Of a DNA stretch of 64,000 bases, positions 1-8,451 are shown in pieces. The translations under genes were made by a program, and so were the position numbers. The notes beneath the pieces are model-generated. The model was given only the letters and a program-made list of their open reading frames with translations, made no database searches and had not been told where the DNA came from. Each line of letters opens with the position of its first letter. The first letter of the stretch is position 1. Where the stretch lies: positions 1 through 64,000 of the forward strand of contig NZ_LRPE01000014.1 of assembly GCF_001605885.1 (NCBI RefSeq), read 5' to 3'. The DNA is from Acinetobacter lactucae (GTDB lineage Bacteria; Pseudomonadota; Gammaproteobacteria; Pseudomonadales; Moraxellaceae).

Positions 1-80
1 ACCGCGATCGTCATCATCGTCATCATCATAACGGCTACGACCACGGCCGCTTGAGCGGCTACCGCGATCGTCATCATCGT
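1..80. repeat. Imperfect ~60-bp tandem repeat in the KGG-protein tail
   Basis: The 20 bases at 1-20 are identical to those at 61-80 and start two units of about 60 bp coding for Gly-Arg-Ser-(Asp)7-Arg-Gly. Copy number may vary between strains, and the array may continue left of the window. Confidence 0.75.
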
Positions 81-372
81 CGTCATCACGACTGCGGCCA
101 CGACCATTACGGCCATCATTTTTATGACTTAAGGCACCCGCTTCACGTGCTTCTTCAGACGTAAATTCATGAGCGTTACCACTTGCATGGGCTGCTCGGC
201 CAGCTTCACGAGCTTCTTCAGAGGTAAACTCATGTGCATTACCGCTCGCGTGAGCTGCTCGCCCACCTTTGCTGGCTATTTCTCGTACTCTTTCAGGATC
301 CATACTTGCAAATCCACGATTTGAAGTACCTGTTCTATTGTTATCATCATCTTCATATCTAGTATTAGCCAT
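1..372 (-). CDS. KGG-repeat hydrophilic stress protein (3' end outside window)
   Basis: The reading frame is open from an ATG at 370-372 to the window edge, giving 124 visible residues. After a polar N-terminus comes a KGG motif (residues 35-37). A 21-residue unit (GRAAHASGN... to EEAREA) then appears twice, identical in protein, at residues 37-57 and 58-78. A tail of Gly-Arg-Ser and runs of seven Asp follows, also in repeat units. KGG (con-10/GsiB-like) proteins are general stress hydrophilins; in Acinetobacter such disordered proteins have been linked to desiccation tolerance, and applying that here is inference. There is no signal peptide or membrane segment, so the protein is probably cytosolic and disordered. 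Its neighbours are stress enzymes. The length is unknown because the end is missing. Confidence 0.85.
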   Translation of the reverse strand, partial: MANTRYEDDDNNRTGTSNRGFASMDPERVREIASKGGRAAHASGNAHEFTSEEAREAGRAAHASGNAHEFTSEEAREAGALSHKNDGRNGRGRSRDDDDDDDRGSRSSGRGRSRYDDDDDDDRG

Positions 373-845
373 AGTTATATCTTCCTATATTTAATTATAG
401 TCACTACCGCTTTTGGTTAACGGATTTAAATAAGATAGAAGATTTATAATATTTTCCTACCTAGGCTCTGTATCAATCGATTTAAATGTATATAAAATTA
501 AAATTTTAAATTTTTATAACTCTATTATTTAAATAAGAATTTATATATTTTAAATTCTATTCATTTTTACCTTTTATATAATTATTAACTCATTATTACT
601 CAAGCGCACATTAAAATATATATTTACAATCAGTTTTAAAACTATCATGTAAATAACAAAACAGACTAATTAAAAACAAAAAGTAAAACTACGAAACATT
701 CAAATCTAAAAAAGCACAAATAAAAAAAACAAATAATTTTATTAAAAAACAAAAACATATATCATTACATTTCTTTAAAATCTTTACTTGAGTAATAAAA
801 AATACTATTTAAAAATTAATTTAAGATATTTTGAGTGAGTTAGCC
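373..845. other. AT-rich gene-free spacer
   Basis: This spacer separates two divergent genes, so it should hold both promoters. It is dominated by A/T runs, and I found no convincing long inverted repeat, no RNA gene and no credible small ORF. I would not commit to a -10/-35 pair here. Confidence 0.5.
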
Positions 846-1250
846 ATGAAAGTAGATCAACAATCATCACTTCCACAATATATTCATATTTCTATTCCAG
901 AAATTTTGCTAGGCCATATTAAGTCTAAGAATTCATGGCAAAATTATGATCAAGAATGGAGTTATAGATTAGATCCGCCACATGCAAGCCATCCATTCCA
1001 AAGGGACTTATACATTATTAAATCAAAAGATATAAAACAAGAAGATATAAAATTATTACTAGATAATAATATAGTGCATCAAGATAATAAAGCTCCACAA
1101 AACATAGAAGGAGCAAAAAAAATTATTAAAGAAATATTAGACTTATCTAATAATATACCGATAGAGAATTGGTTAGAAGATACAGGAAACCGTTCTATTA
1201 TTGAGAGTATGATTGATAAAAATAAAATAAAGTTAATCGATATTATTTAA
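846..1250 (+). CDS. Hypothetical protein, 134 residues
   Basis: I do not recognise this protein with confidence. The longest frame opens at a TTG (831), but the ATG at 846 is the more natural start; neither has a strong Shine-Dalgarno. The N-terminal half carries an IPEILLGHI segment and a WSYRLDPPHASHPFQRD segment typical of a small folded domain. The C-terminal half is Lys/Ile/Asn-rich and probably helical. There is no signal peptide, membrane helix or Cys motif. Base composition is markedly A/T-rich like the surrounding spacers, so expression is less certain than for its neighbours. It resembles small DUF proteins found next to polymorphic or immunity-type genes, but that is only an impression. 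Confidence 0.55.
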   Translation: MKVDQQSSLPQYIHISIPEILLGHIKSKNSWQNYDQEWSYRLDPPHASHPFQRDLYIIKSKDIKQEDIKLLLDNNIVHQDNKAPQNIEGAKKIIKEILDLSNNIPIENWLEDTGNRSIIESMIDKNKIKLIDII

Positions 1251-1391
1251 TTCTTAAATATAAAAATATTTCTTTACATCCTTATATATAAAATAACAAA
1301 GACAACTTATTAAAAAATTCATTTTACTCACATTTACGCAATAACAGTTCATCCTATGAAAATTAGATATTCATACAGAGGTAGTTAAAAC

Positions 1392-2270
1392 ATGGAAAAC
1401 TCAACAAATCAGTATCCAACATCTGCTCCTGCACAAGTTCAATCTCATCAACCTGGTGATCAGGAAAAAATGCATCCTGAACCAGAAATTATAAAAAGCT
1501 CTCATAAAGGAAGCGAGAAATTAAAAGGTAAAGTTGCCGTTATTAGTGGTGGTGATAGTGGTATAGGCCGTTCTGTCGCAGTATTGTTTGCTCGTGAAGG
1601 AGCCGATATTGCAATTCTATATCTTGAAGAAGATCAAGATGCCGAAATCACTAAACAACTCGTGGAAAGAGAAGGACAACATTGCCTTTTATTAAAAGGT
1701 GATATTTCTGACCCAGACGTTGCAAAACTAGATATTGATAAAGTTTTACAACAGTACGGCAAAATTAATATTTTAGTGAATAATGCTGGTGTGCAATATC
1801 AACAAAAGGAAATTGAAAGCATTAGTAATGAGCAATTAGAAAAAACATTTAAAACCAATATTTTTCCAATGTTTTATCTTACTAAAGAAGCCATTCCTTA
1901 TATGGAAGAAGGCGACAGTATTATTAATACGACCAGTATTACCAGCTATCAAGGTCATGATGAGCTCATTGATTATGCAAGTACCAAAGGTGCGATTACG
2001 ACTTTTACGCGTAGCTTATCGAACAATTTAATGAAGCAGAAAAAAGGTATACGAGTGAATGGTGTGGCACCCGGACCCATCTGGACGCCTTTAATTCCTA
2101 GTAGTTTCGATGCAGAAACCGTTGCAGAGTTTGGTAAAGATACGCCAATGGGAAGAATGGGACAACCAAGCGAAGTTGCACCTGCTTATCTTTTTCTTGC
2201 CTCAGATGATGCAAGTTATATTACAGGCCAGGTTATTCATGTAAACGGTGGTCAAATCGTAAATGGCTAA
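1392..2270 (+). CDS. SDR family oxidoreductase, stress-associated (YghA/general stress protein 39 type)
   Basis: A classical short-chain dehydrogenase of 292 residues, probably NAD(P)-dependent. The Rossmann motif SGGDSGIGR lies at about residues 52-60, NNAG at 130-133, and the Tyr-Lys catalytic pair YASTK at 195-199, with a preceding Ser in NTTSITS. The first 40 or so residues are polar and Pro/Gln/His-rich with no Rossmann counterpart. That extension is typical of the YghA/YdaD branch, which is linked to general stress in other bacteria. The substrate is unknown. The start follows an AGAGG box. It is a single gene, with a strong terminator directly downstream shared with the convergent catalase. 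Confidence 0.9.
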   Translation: MENSTNQYPTSAPAQVQSHQPGDQEKMHPEPEIIKSSHKGSEKLKGKVAVISGGDSGIGRSVAVLFAREGADIAILYLEEDQDAEITKQLVEREGQHCLLLKGDISDPDVAKLDIDKVLQQYGKINILVNNAGVQYQQKEIESISNEQLEKTFKTNIFPMFYLTKEAIPYMEEGDSIINTTSITSYQGHDELIDYASTKGAITTFTRSLSNNLMKQKKGIRVNGVAPGPIWTPLIPSSFDAETVAEFGKDTPMGRMGQPSEVAPAYLFLASDDASYITGQVIHVNGGQIVNG

Positions 2271-2289
2271 TTATTAAGATATAAAAAAG

Positions 2290-2321
2290 GCCCTGAAAGT
2301 TAAAGCTTTCAGGGCTTTTTT
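2290..2321. terminator. Rho-independent terminator between SDR gene and catalase
   Basis: A perfect 10-bp stem (GCCCTGAAAG with CTTTCAGGGC, 2290-2299 and 2306-2315) has a six-base loop and is followed by a run of T. An A-rich stretch on the other side lets it act for both convergent genes. Confidence 0.9.
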
Positions 2322-2326
2322 TATTG

Positions 2327-4471
2327 TTAAGCTGGTACGTGAGCAGCTATTTGTTCTCGTGACCAAACACGATGAGCCATAATCAGGTTTTTGAATTTTT
2401 CAGCAATTTGCTGGAATTCATCTTCAACTAAAGTACCTTCATCAGCAACTAAACCTAGCGGTTCAAGTAAATCTGATTTATTTCCTAAAAATGCAATTGG
2501 TTTTAAATGTTTGTAAGCTTCGAGTACATAGTGGCGCGCTACACCATCTTGCAACACAACATTTAAGTTATCGCCATCAGGAATGATCACCGCATCGTAA
2601 GCAATTGAAGGTTCAGCCATTTGCATACCATCAGCTGTAATAATTTTATTTTGATGATCTTTTACAGGAGCTAAACTTGGCGCCAATAAATGAAGAGTTA
2701 CACCTTCTTTAATTGCCCAATTTTTCATAGCTTCCAGTTCATCAGATTTCACCAAATTATGGATGAGCACTGCAACTTTTCGGCCTTGAATATCTTCTGG
2801 TGGGAAAGCTAAGAAAGACAATTTGGCCGATTTTTCAACTGTAGTTTTCTTATAATCGAGCGTTAAATCAGGCACTTCAATTCCTAAATTAGCGCCTACT
2901 TGTCGAGCTAAATCAAGATCAATATTTGCTAAAATTTGTTGAACTTGGCGCTCACGGATGTGTTTTCGTTGCACTTTACTTAGCTCAAAAGTATAGGCGT
3001 CGACCACGTGCTTTTGCTCATGCGGGGCAAGACTCTTGTAGTAAAGGCGTGGTTGTGAGAAGTGATCGGAAAAAGTTTCACTTCTTTGACGAAGTTTATG
3101 TCCGCTAATCTTTTCAGGATAGCTTTCAAAGCCACCATTTGAAGCTGCGGGTGGTGTTTCTGCCGGCCAATCATTATCAATTGAGTTTGGTTGATATGAA
3201 GCCTGACCTTTGTGAATGGTATGTTGGTGAATACCATCACGTTGATTATTGTGGAATGGACATACAGGTTTATTGATCGGGATTTGATGGAAGTTTGGCC
3301 CACCTAAACGACTTAATTGCGTATCGGTGTACGAAAATAGACGTGCTTGTAAAAGTGGGTCATTTGTAAAATCGATCCCTGGCACAATGTGTCCCGGACA
3401 GAAAGCCACCTGCTCTGTTTCTGCAAAGAAATTGTCTACATTGCGGTTCAAAACAAATCGGCCAATTGGTGTCACTGGAACCAACTCTTCAGGAATAATT
3501 TTTGTTGGATCTAACAAATCGAAGTCAAAGTTCATTTCATCTTCTTCTTCGACAATTTGCACACCCAATTCCCATTCTGGATAAACCCCATTCTCAATCG
3601 CTTCATAAAGATCACGACGATGGAAATCCGGATCTTTACCTGCAAGTTTTTGAGCCTCATCCCATACCAAAGCACTTAAGCCTTGTTTAGGTGTCCAGTG
3701 GAATTTCACAAAATGTGATTTTCCTTCGGCATTAATGAGACGGAATGTATGAACCCCAAATCCTTGAATTGAGCGTAGATTACGTGGAATTGCACGATCT
3801 GACATTGCCCAAATGACTGCATGTGCTGACTCAGGTACGAGTGACACAAAATCCCAGAAAGTATCGTGAGCAGTTGCGCCTGTTGGCATTTCTGTATCTG
3901 GTTCAGGTTTTACGGCATGCACGAAGTCTGGAAATTTAATACCATCTTGTACAAAAAATACGGGTGCATTGTTACCTACTAAATCGAAATTACCTTCTTG
4001 GGTATAAAACTTAATTGCGAAACCGCGGATATCACGCACAGTATCGGCAGAACCACGTGGGCCTTGCACAGTTGAGAAACGTACAAAAATTGGCGTTTGA
4101 ATACTTGGATCGGTTAAAAATCCCGCTTTTGTAAAACGCTCATTTCCTTCATAGGCCTGAAAGTAACCATGTGCACCTACGCCACGTGCATGCACAATAC
4201 GTTCAGGAATACGTTCATGGTCAAAATGAGTGATCTTCTCTCTTAAAATAAAATCTTCTAGTAGTGTCGAACCACGGATGCCCGCTCTTAAGCTATTCTC
4301 GTTATCCGCTATTTTAACCCCTTGGTTTGTGGTTAAAGCTTCCTTGGTGGCATCATCTCTGACTGAGTCTAATTGTTCAGTTTTTTGGGTAGTATTGGCT
4401 TTATTTGCAGCGTCCGCACCAGCCATTTCACTTGTTTTATTTGTTGATTTAACATTATCAGTCATGTTCAT
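2327..4471 (-). CDS. katE: Large-subunit monofunctional catalase (HPII/KatE type)
   Basis: At 714 residues this has the size of clade-2 HPII catalases, which convert H2O2 to water and oxygen with a haem. The distal His is in RIVHARG (about His94) and the catalytic Asn in VGNNAP (about Asn168). The proximal haem Tyr is in the RLFSYTDTQ segment. The last ~150 residues form the class-I glutamine-amidotransferase-like domain that marks the large catalases. A 60-residue Lys/Asn/Thr-rich N-terminal extension precedes the core. Met1 and Met3 are both possible starts; an AGG box is better spaced for Met3 (4465). It ends against the terminator shared with the convergent SDR gene. A stationary-phase and desiccation role is known for KatE in related species and is inferred here. 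Confidence 0.96.
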   Translation of the reverse strand: MNMTDNVKSTNKTSEMAGADAANKANTTQKTEQLDSVRDDATKEALTTNQGVKIADNENSLRAGIRGSTLLEDFILREKITHFDHERIPERIVHARGVGAHGYFQAYEGNERFTKAGFLTDPSIQTPIFVRFSTVQGPRGSADTVRDIRGFAIKFYTQEGNFDLVGNNAPVFFVQDGIKFPDFVHAVKPEPDTEMPTGATAHDTFWDFVSLVPESAHAVIWAMSDRAIPRNLRSIQGFGVHTFRLINAEGKSHFVKFHWTPKQGLSALVWDEAQKLAGKDPDFHRRDLYEAIENGVYPEWELGVQIVEEEDEMNFDFDLLDPTKIIPEELVPVTPIGRFVLNRNVDNFFAETEQVAFCPGHIVPGIDFTNDPLLQARLFSYTDTQLSRLGGPNFHQIPINKPVCPFHNNQRDGIHQHTIHKGQASYQPNSIDNDWPAETPPAASNGGFESYPEKISGHKLRQRSETFSDHFSQPRLYYKSLAPHEQKHVVDAYTFELSKVQRKHIRERQVQQILANIDLDLARQVGANLGIEVPDLTLDYKKTTVEKSAKLSFLAFPPEDIQGRKVAVLIHNLVKSDELEAMKNWAIKEGVTLHLLAPSLAPVKDHQNKIITADGMQMAEPSIAYDAVIIPDGDNLNVVLQDGVARHYVLEAYKHLKPIAFLGNKSDLLEPLGLVADEGTLVEDEFQQIAEKFKNLIMAHRVWSREQIAAHVPA

Positions 4472-4520
4472 TACCTATGTTTTAAAGTTAAACGTGGGGT
4501 GAATTAAAAAACTCCAAGAG

Positions 4521-5933
4521 TTAGTTTTTGTTAAAGGAACTTAAATATGGAAAAAGGAGTTCAACATATTTACGTGTGCTCCATAGACCAATGCTTTTAT
4601 GGTGTGAATCTGGGGCTAAAAACGGGGTCAGCTTGCATATTTTTATGGCGAGATCAGGTGTCTGACGTATACGCTCTTGCAGTGCGTCTAGTTCGCCATC
4701 AGAAATATAACTAAAGAGATAATCTTGAATTCGCTGGCTATTTTTTAGCTCTCTGCTATAAGCTAAAAAGTTAGAAGAATGGTCATTACCGGCAATCCAG
4801 TCATGAATAATTTGTCGTTCCACAGGGTTAAATACCCCAAACATTTTTCCATTTTCTTCATTAATCATTCGCCAGAACACGCTTTGTTCGGGGTCAGTAT
4901 TAAATTTAATCCATTTATGATCAATGAGATGTGTAACCAGCCCCTTAACGTCTTCTGGATTTGATAACCATTGATTAATGGTTTTACATCCAAACTGTCT
5001 TGTTTCGTTATGAATGAGCTGCCCCACGAGCGCTTTTCTTTTTAAAATTTTAAGAACTAAATCTTCAAGACTTAAGTTTTGAATAATTTTAGAAGACGAG
5101 ACGCCATGGCTATTAAGCGCAAAACCGCGCTTCAATTTATTAAAGAAGAGCTCTTTGTCTCTATATTTATCATAAATGTTTTCTATAACTTTAATTGCTT
5201 TATCAGCATGTCCGTTATCAATGTTATCGATAGTGATATGCAAATTAAAATATTTAGAATCAATACCAAGTTCCGCAAGCTCATAATTACTGATGAGCAG
5301 ATGAAGTGGCAGTTGCTCATAGCCTAAATTAAAGCCGACAATTTCTGGAATAAACTCAGGCGGAGCATAACCAAGTGCCAGCTGAATCACGGCATTATGA
5401 TAATATTCATCTTCTAATAGCAGATCAAAACTATCTAGCCCGAGACTGCGTAGCAAATCATCATAGATACATACATGATTTGCTTTCGGCTCACCTAGCC
5501 CAAGCTCTTCTAGATAGGTAATGATAAGGTCATGAAAAACCGGATCATTCCAGTAGTGAACTAAACTATATAACCATGCACCGTCTACTTTTTTAGTTGG
5601 AGATACTTTAATTAAAAATTCGAAGGCTTGACCGACATTTTTGAAGTACTCTCTTTCACCACCGTTTTGTCTACGGTTTAGGTAAGTCTGAAATAACTCA
5701 CAATTTTCTTTATTGTCTTTTTCACACCATTCTTTAATCGTTTTTATAGTTGCAGGAAAATCAATTTCTTTTTGATCTATTTTATCTATTTCTATATTGA
5801 GAAAATCTTTTGCTTTCTTCTCTTTTTCAAAACTAGAAATATCAGGATCAAGGAAAAAAACAAATAATTCGTAATAGTTCTGTTGATTATCTTGTAATAA
5901 GTCTAATAATCTTTTTTTCACTACAACAGGCAT
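4521..5933 (-). CDS. Iron-containing redox enzyme, haem-oxygenase-like fold (HDO family)
   Basis: This 470-residue protein carries an all-helical haem-oxygenase-like region in roughly residues 100-260. It includes a REYFKNVGQAFEFL segment, VDGAWLYSLVHYW, and a region rich in Glu, His and Asp (EYYHNAVIQL to DNIDNGHADKA) of the kind that binds a di-iron centre in HDO enzymes. Members of this fold cleave or oxidise small molecules; the substrate here cannot be told. The C-terminal ~200 residues are helical and unassigned, so the protein is longer than single-domain HDOs. The start has an excellent AAGGAG box. It lies just upstream of katE on the same strand with about 50 bp between, so they may be co-transcribed. 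The family call is good; the function is unknown. Confidence 0.7.
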   Translation of the reverse strand: MPVVVKKRLLDLLQDNQQNYYELFVFFLDPDISSFEKEKKAKDFLNIEIDKIDQKEIDFPATIKTIKEWCEKDNKENCELFQTYLNRRQNGGEREYFKNVGQAFEFLIKVSPTKKVDGAWLYSLVHYWNDPVFHDLIITYLEELGLGEPKANHVCIYDDLLRSLGLDSFDLLLEDEYYHNAVIQLALGYAPPEFIPEIVGFNLGYEQLPLHLLISNYELAELGIDSKYFNLHITIDNIDNGHADKAIKVIENIYDKYRDKELFFNKLKRGFALNSHGVSSSKIIQNLSLEDLVLKILKRKALVGQLIHNETRQFGCKTINQWLSNPEDVKGLVTHLIDHKWIKFNTDPEQSVFWRMINEENGKMFGVFNPVERQIIHDWIAGNDHSSNFLAYSRELKNSQRIQDYLFSYISDGELDALQERIRQTPDLAIKICKLTPFLAPDSHHKSIGLWSTRKYVELLFPYLSSFNKN

Positions 5934-6249
5934 TTCTATTCTCCTTTAGTGAGATATAAACTACCATACTTCAACTAAACTATAAGCCCAGCTTATCTTT
6001 GTTGTATTACGTTATTAAGAAATAATCTAAAATTAAAAAAATCATTTTAATTCAATAATTTACAAAATAACACAAACTTACATTCTCATCTTTAGAATAA
6101 TTTAAGCTACTGTTTTTATAAAAAATATATAAATTATAAATTATAATTACATTCGAGTTACCTTTAAAATTATAAAGAATAAAAACTTAACAAAAAGAAA
6201 TTAAAAATAATCTTATAAGTAAATTAAAAACAGTTGTAAGGAGAAGAAA
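5934..6249. other. AT-rich divergent spacer, no feature seen
   Basis: This is the promoter space for two divergent genes. It is almost entirely A/T, with no clear palindrome or RNA fold. Confidence 0.5.
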
Positions 6250-6726
6250 ATGTTTAAATCATGTTGCAAATTATTAGCACAGGAAAAAATTAAAATCGCA
6301 TTTTTTGAAAGTGCTTCTGCTGGATATTTAGCTTATCGCTTCTCTTTAAGCCCTTATTCAGGTGATATTCTTATTGGAAGCTTAGTCAGCTATGACTTAC
6401 GTGTCAAAGAAAATACACTACATATTTCACCTGAACTCATTGAAAAATATACGCCTGAGTCAATGCAAGTCACTGTAGAGATGATCAACAAAGGTAAAGA
6501 ACTCTTGAAAGCTGATCTTTATATTGCTTGTACCGGGTTATTAAAAAAAGGGGGTTCTGAAACTCAAGAAAAACCTGTAGGTACCTTTTTTTATTCTATT
6601 TATTATAAAAATAATTTTTATAATTTTAGACGAATATTTAAAGGCTTACCCTGCCTTAAGCTTAGACAACTCCTCTATTATATTGCTCAAGATATTCAAT
6701 ATATAATATTAGATAATAAAAAATAG
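6250..6726 (+). CDS. CinA/PncC-like protein with degenerate active-site motif
   Basis: The 158 residues align by eye with the C-terminal amidase domain of CinA (PncC, nicotinamide-nucleotide deamidase in NAD recycling). Shared features are an N-terminal FFESxSAG, LIGSLVSYDLRVKENTLHISPELIEKYTPES, and CTGLLKKGG...EKPVGTFF. The hallmark ESCTGG reads ESASAG here, so the Cys-Thr pair is replaced and the catalytic Ser and Lys assignments are uncertain. It may be an inactive or re-purposed paralogue. A GGAG box precedes the ATG. The last third is Tyr/Phe/Lys/Asn-rich and diverged. It sits alone between AT-rich spacers in the stress region. Confidence 0.75.
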   Translation: MFKSCCKLLAQEKIKIAFFESASAGYLAYRFSLSPYSGDILIGSLVSYDLRVKENTLHISPELIEKYTPESMQVTVEMINKGKELLKADLYIACTGLLKKGGSETQEKPVGTFFYSIYYKNNFYNFRRIFKGLPCLKLRQLLYYIAQDIQYIILDNKK

Positions 6727-7006
6727 CTTTTCTTTTATAAAAGATAACAAATACATATTTGGAAATAATCATAGTGTTTATTTAATTCCAATGTACCTAA
6801 ATGTAATTTTATCCATCTTCATATTAATTATGTTCATTGATCAAAATTACATTTTATAAAAATCAAGGTTTTATTTAATTTGCAAAGTTACAGTTAAATA
6901 TAGGGTAACACCCCAAGACTACAAATTAAAAATTTTCATGTTTTAATAAACCTATCTGAAGCTCTCAGATAAAACACACATCATAAATGATATGAGGTAA
7001 TTAAAG

Positions 7007-7234
7007 ATGAGCACTACTAATAATCAAAGCAATCAACGAGATAATCAGCAGCAACAACAACAGCAAAATGACAACCGTAACAACCAACAGCAACACGGCA
7101 ATCAACAGCAAAACGATCAACAGCAACGAAACAATCAGCAACAACAGCAAAATGACAACCGCCGCCAACAACAAGGCTCGAATCAAAAAGATTCAGGCCA
7201 ACAAAACTCAAATAACAATAATCAACAACGCTAA
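7007..7234 (+). CDS. Gln/Asn-rich low-complexity protein, 75 residues
   Basis: About two thirds of the residues are Gln or Asn (roughly 31 Q and 20 N), interspersed with Asp and Arg and with no hydrophobic core. It is predicted fully disordered and prion-like in composition. The reading frame is supported by a GAGG box before the ATG, the stop followed by a terminator, and a start distinct from the overlapping antisense frames. The CAA/CAG-rich DNA makes open frames on the other strand likely by chance. By analogy with bacterial hydrophilins it could protect against drying or phase-separate; this is inference. A hairpin (7222-7245) holds its stop codon in the loop. Confidence 0.7.
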   Translation: MSTTNNQSNQRDNQQQQQQQNDNRNNQQQHGNQQQNDQQQRNNQQQQQNDNRRQQQGSNQKDSGQQNSNNNNQQR

Positions 7235-7277
7235 CCCGTTGTTGACTTAGATGTCATTTGATGCGGTCATTCATTTT

Positions 7278-7309
7278 ATTTAGGAAGGTGCCCTCACCTT
7301 CCTAAATTT
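7278..7309 (+). terminator. Terminator after the Gln/Asn-rich gene
   Basis: A 13-bp perfect stem (ATTTAGGAAGGTG with CACCTTCCTAAAT) encloses a CCCT loop and is followed by a short T run. Confidence 0.8.
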
Positions 7310-7349
7310 ACCATAATCATAAAATCAAATAATAGATGAGGAAAAACTG

Positions 7350-7667
7350 ATGACAGATCAAAATAGCGATAACGCACGACTGCCAGCTGGCGACCATAAT
7401 TATTCTGACACTTATTGGCGCGAAAGTTACGTTACTCGTCCTTATTATCAAGAAGCTCAGCTTACTACTCCCGATCTCGATTATGACAGAGACTTTTCAA
7501 CAGCCTATGAATTAGGACATCGTGCACGTGCTGAATCGGAACAAGGCACTCAGTTTGAAGATGTCGAAGGCGGTTTGGAACAAAAATGGGAAGAACTAAA
7601 AGCTGAATCTCGTTTAAAATGGGAACATGCTAAACAAGCCATTAAAGATGCGTGGAATGGAAGATAA
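7350..7667 (+). CDS. Small acidic, helical hypothetical protein, 105 residues
   Basis: I do not recognise a named family. The N-terminal 50 residues are polar with many Tyr, Asp and Asn. Residues 50-105 form charged amphipathic helices (LEQKWEELKAESRLKWEHAK, then a short AIKDAW), reminiscent of CsbD-like stress proteins, though the resemblance is weak. There is no signal peptide and no Cys. A GAGG box precedes the ATG and a strong terminator follows. Its position among KGG, catalase and Gln-rich genes suggests a stress or envelope-stability role; this is inference only. Confidence 0.75.
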   Translation: MTDQNSDNARLPAGDHNYSDTYWRESYVTRPYYQEAQLTTPDLDYDRDFSTAYELGHRARAESEQGTQFEDVEGGLEQKWEELKAESRLKWEHAKQAIKDAWNGR

Positions 7668-7703
7668 ACTCTTCTAATCGCATGCTCCATTGGTTCAAAA
7701 CAT

Positions 7704-7743
7704 GAGCTTATTTCCTATTGGCCCTCGGAAATAAGCTCTTTTA
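7704..7743. terminator. Bidirectional-looking terminator
   Basis: A perfect 12-bp stem (GAGCTTATTTCC with GGAAATAAGCTC) has an 11-base loop, then TTTTA. It separates the convergent genes ending at 7667 and 7758. Confidence 0.85.
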
Positions 7744-7757
7744 TCATAATTTATTTA

Positions 7758-8213
7758 TTAACTTTGTTTTTTATTAAAGTATTCAATAATTTCTTCCCCA
7801 TTATTTATAGGTCTTTTGGTAGAAGGATAAATTTTTTCTGATGTATTGACAGGTAGAGCAACTTTAGCAAGGATCGGAGGCAATTTTTCTTGTCCTCCTG
7901 TAGTAATTCGCTCAATAAAACCAGCAAGCCACAATACAAACTCTTGTGTATTCTTACTCTTTGGAATAATGCTTAAATCCAATTTAATTTTAGATTCCTG
8001 AAGAGGTTTAATCAGTAATTCAGCAAAATCAATATAATTATATAAAAGTTTAAGCTTTGTCCCTTTAATCTCATGTCTGAGCTCAATCATCAAATTGTTA
8101 AGATCTTCAATAGGATCATCTGTAAATCCCTTTTTTTCTTTAACATTTTGATATATTTTCTCAGCTATTCTTAAGTACTGGGGCATATCCTTACCTTTAA
8201 AAATTATTTTCAC
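7758..8213 (-). CDS. Hypothetical protein, 151 residues
   Basis: No family recognised. The sequence is Lys/Ile/Glu-rich and mostly helical, with no signal peptide, Cys or membrane segment. A LSIIPKSKNTQEFVLWLAGF stretch in the middle is the most hydrophobic part. It is likely a soluble cytosolic protein. Internal in-frame Met10 (in KDMPQY) is a possible alternative start, because the upstream ATG has only weak ribosome-binding bases. It converges on the preceding small gene, with the terminator in between. Confidence 0.6.
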   Translation of the reverse strand: MKIIFKGKDMPQYLRIAEKIYQNVKEKKGFTDDPIEDLNNLMIELRHEIKGTKLKLLYNYIDFAELLIKPLQESKIKLDLSIIPKSKNTQEFVLWLAGFIERITTGGQEKLPPILAKVALPVNTSEKIYPSTKRPINNGEEIIEYFNKKQS

Positions 8214-8410
8214 TAAAATGAATTTTGGATGAATATAAGTAATTTGTTGTGTTTATTTTATTAATTTTTTGAAACTATAATTTACAGGGGCAACAATTCA
8301 GTAACAACAAATTTATAAAAACGCCTCAACTTACTAATTTCTTGATTAATTTTATATTTTCATAAAATTTGTTTTTTTATTATGTTACATATTTTATAGG
8401 AAATAACGAT

Positions 8411-8440
8411 AAGAAAACCCACATAAATGTGAGTTTTCTT
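8411..8440. terminator. Hairpin downstream of small lipoprotein gene
   Basis: An 8-bp stem (AAGAAAAC with GTTTTCTT) continues after one mismatch by CACAT/ATGTG. The T-rich arm gives a terminator-like 3' end on the minus strand. Confidence 0.6.
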
Positions 8441-8451
8441 ACACAAAATAA

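Noticed and set aside
2926..3690. Several open frames of 60-107 codons on both strands inside the katE gene
   Set aside because: They are shadows of a clearly coding catalase frame with conserved motifs.
7001..7211. Hydrophobic antisense frames (Leu/Val-rich) opposite the Gln-rich gene
   Set aside because: CAA/CAG repeats read backwards as Leu/Val codons and rarely give stops, so these frames are expected by chance; no ribosome site supports them.
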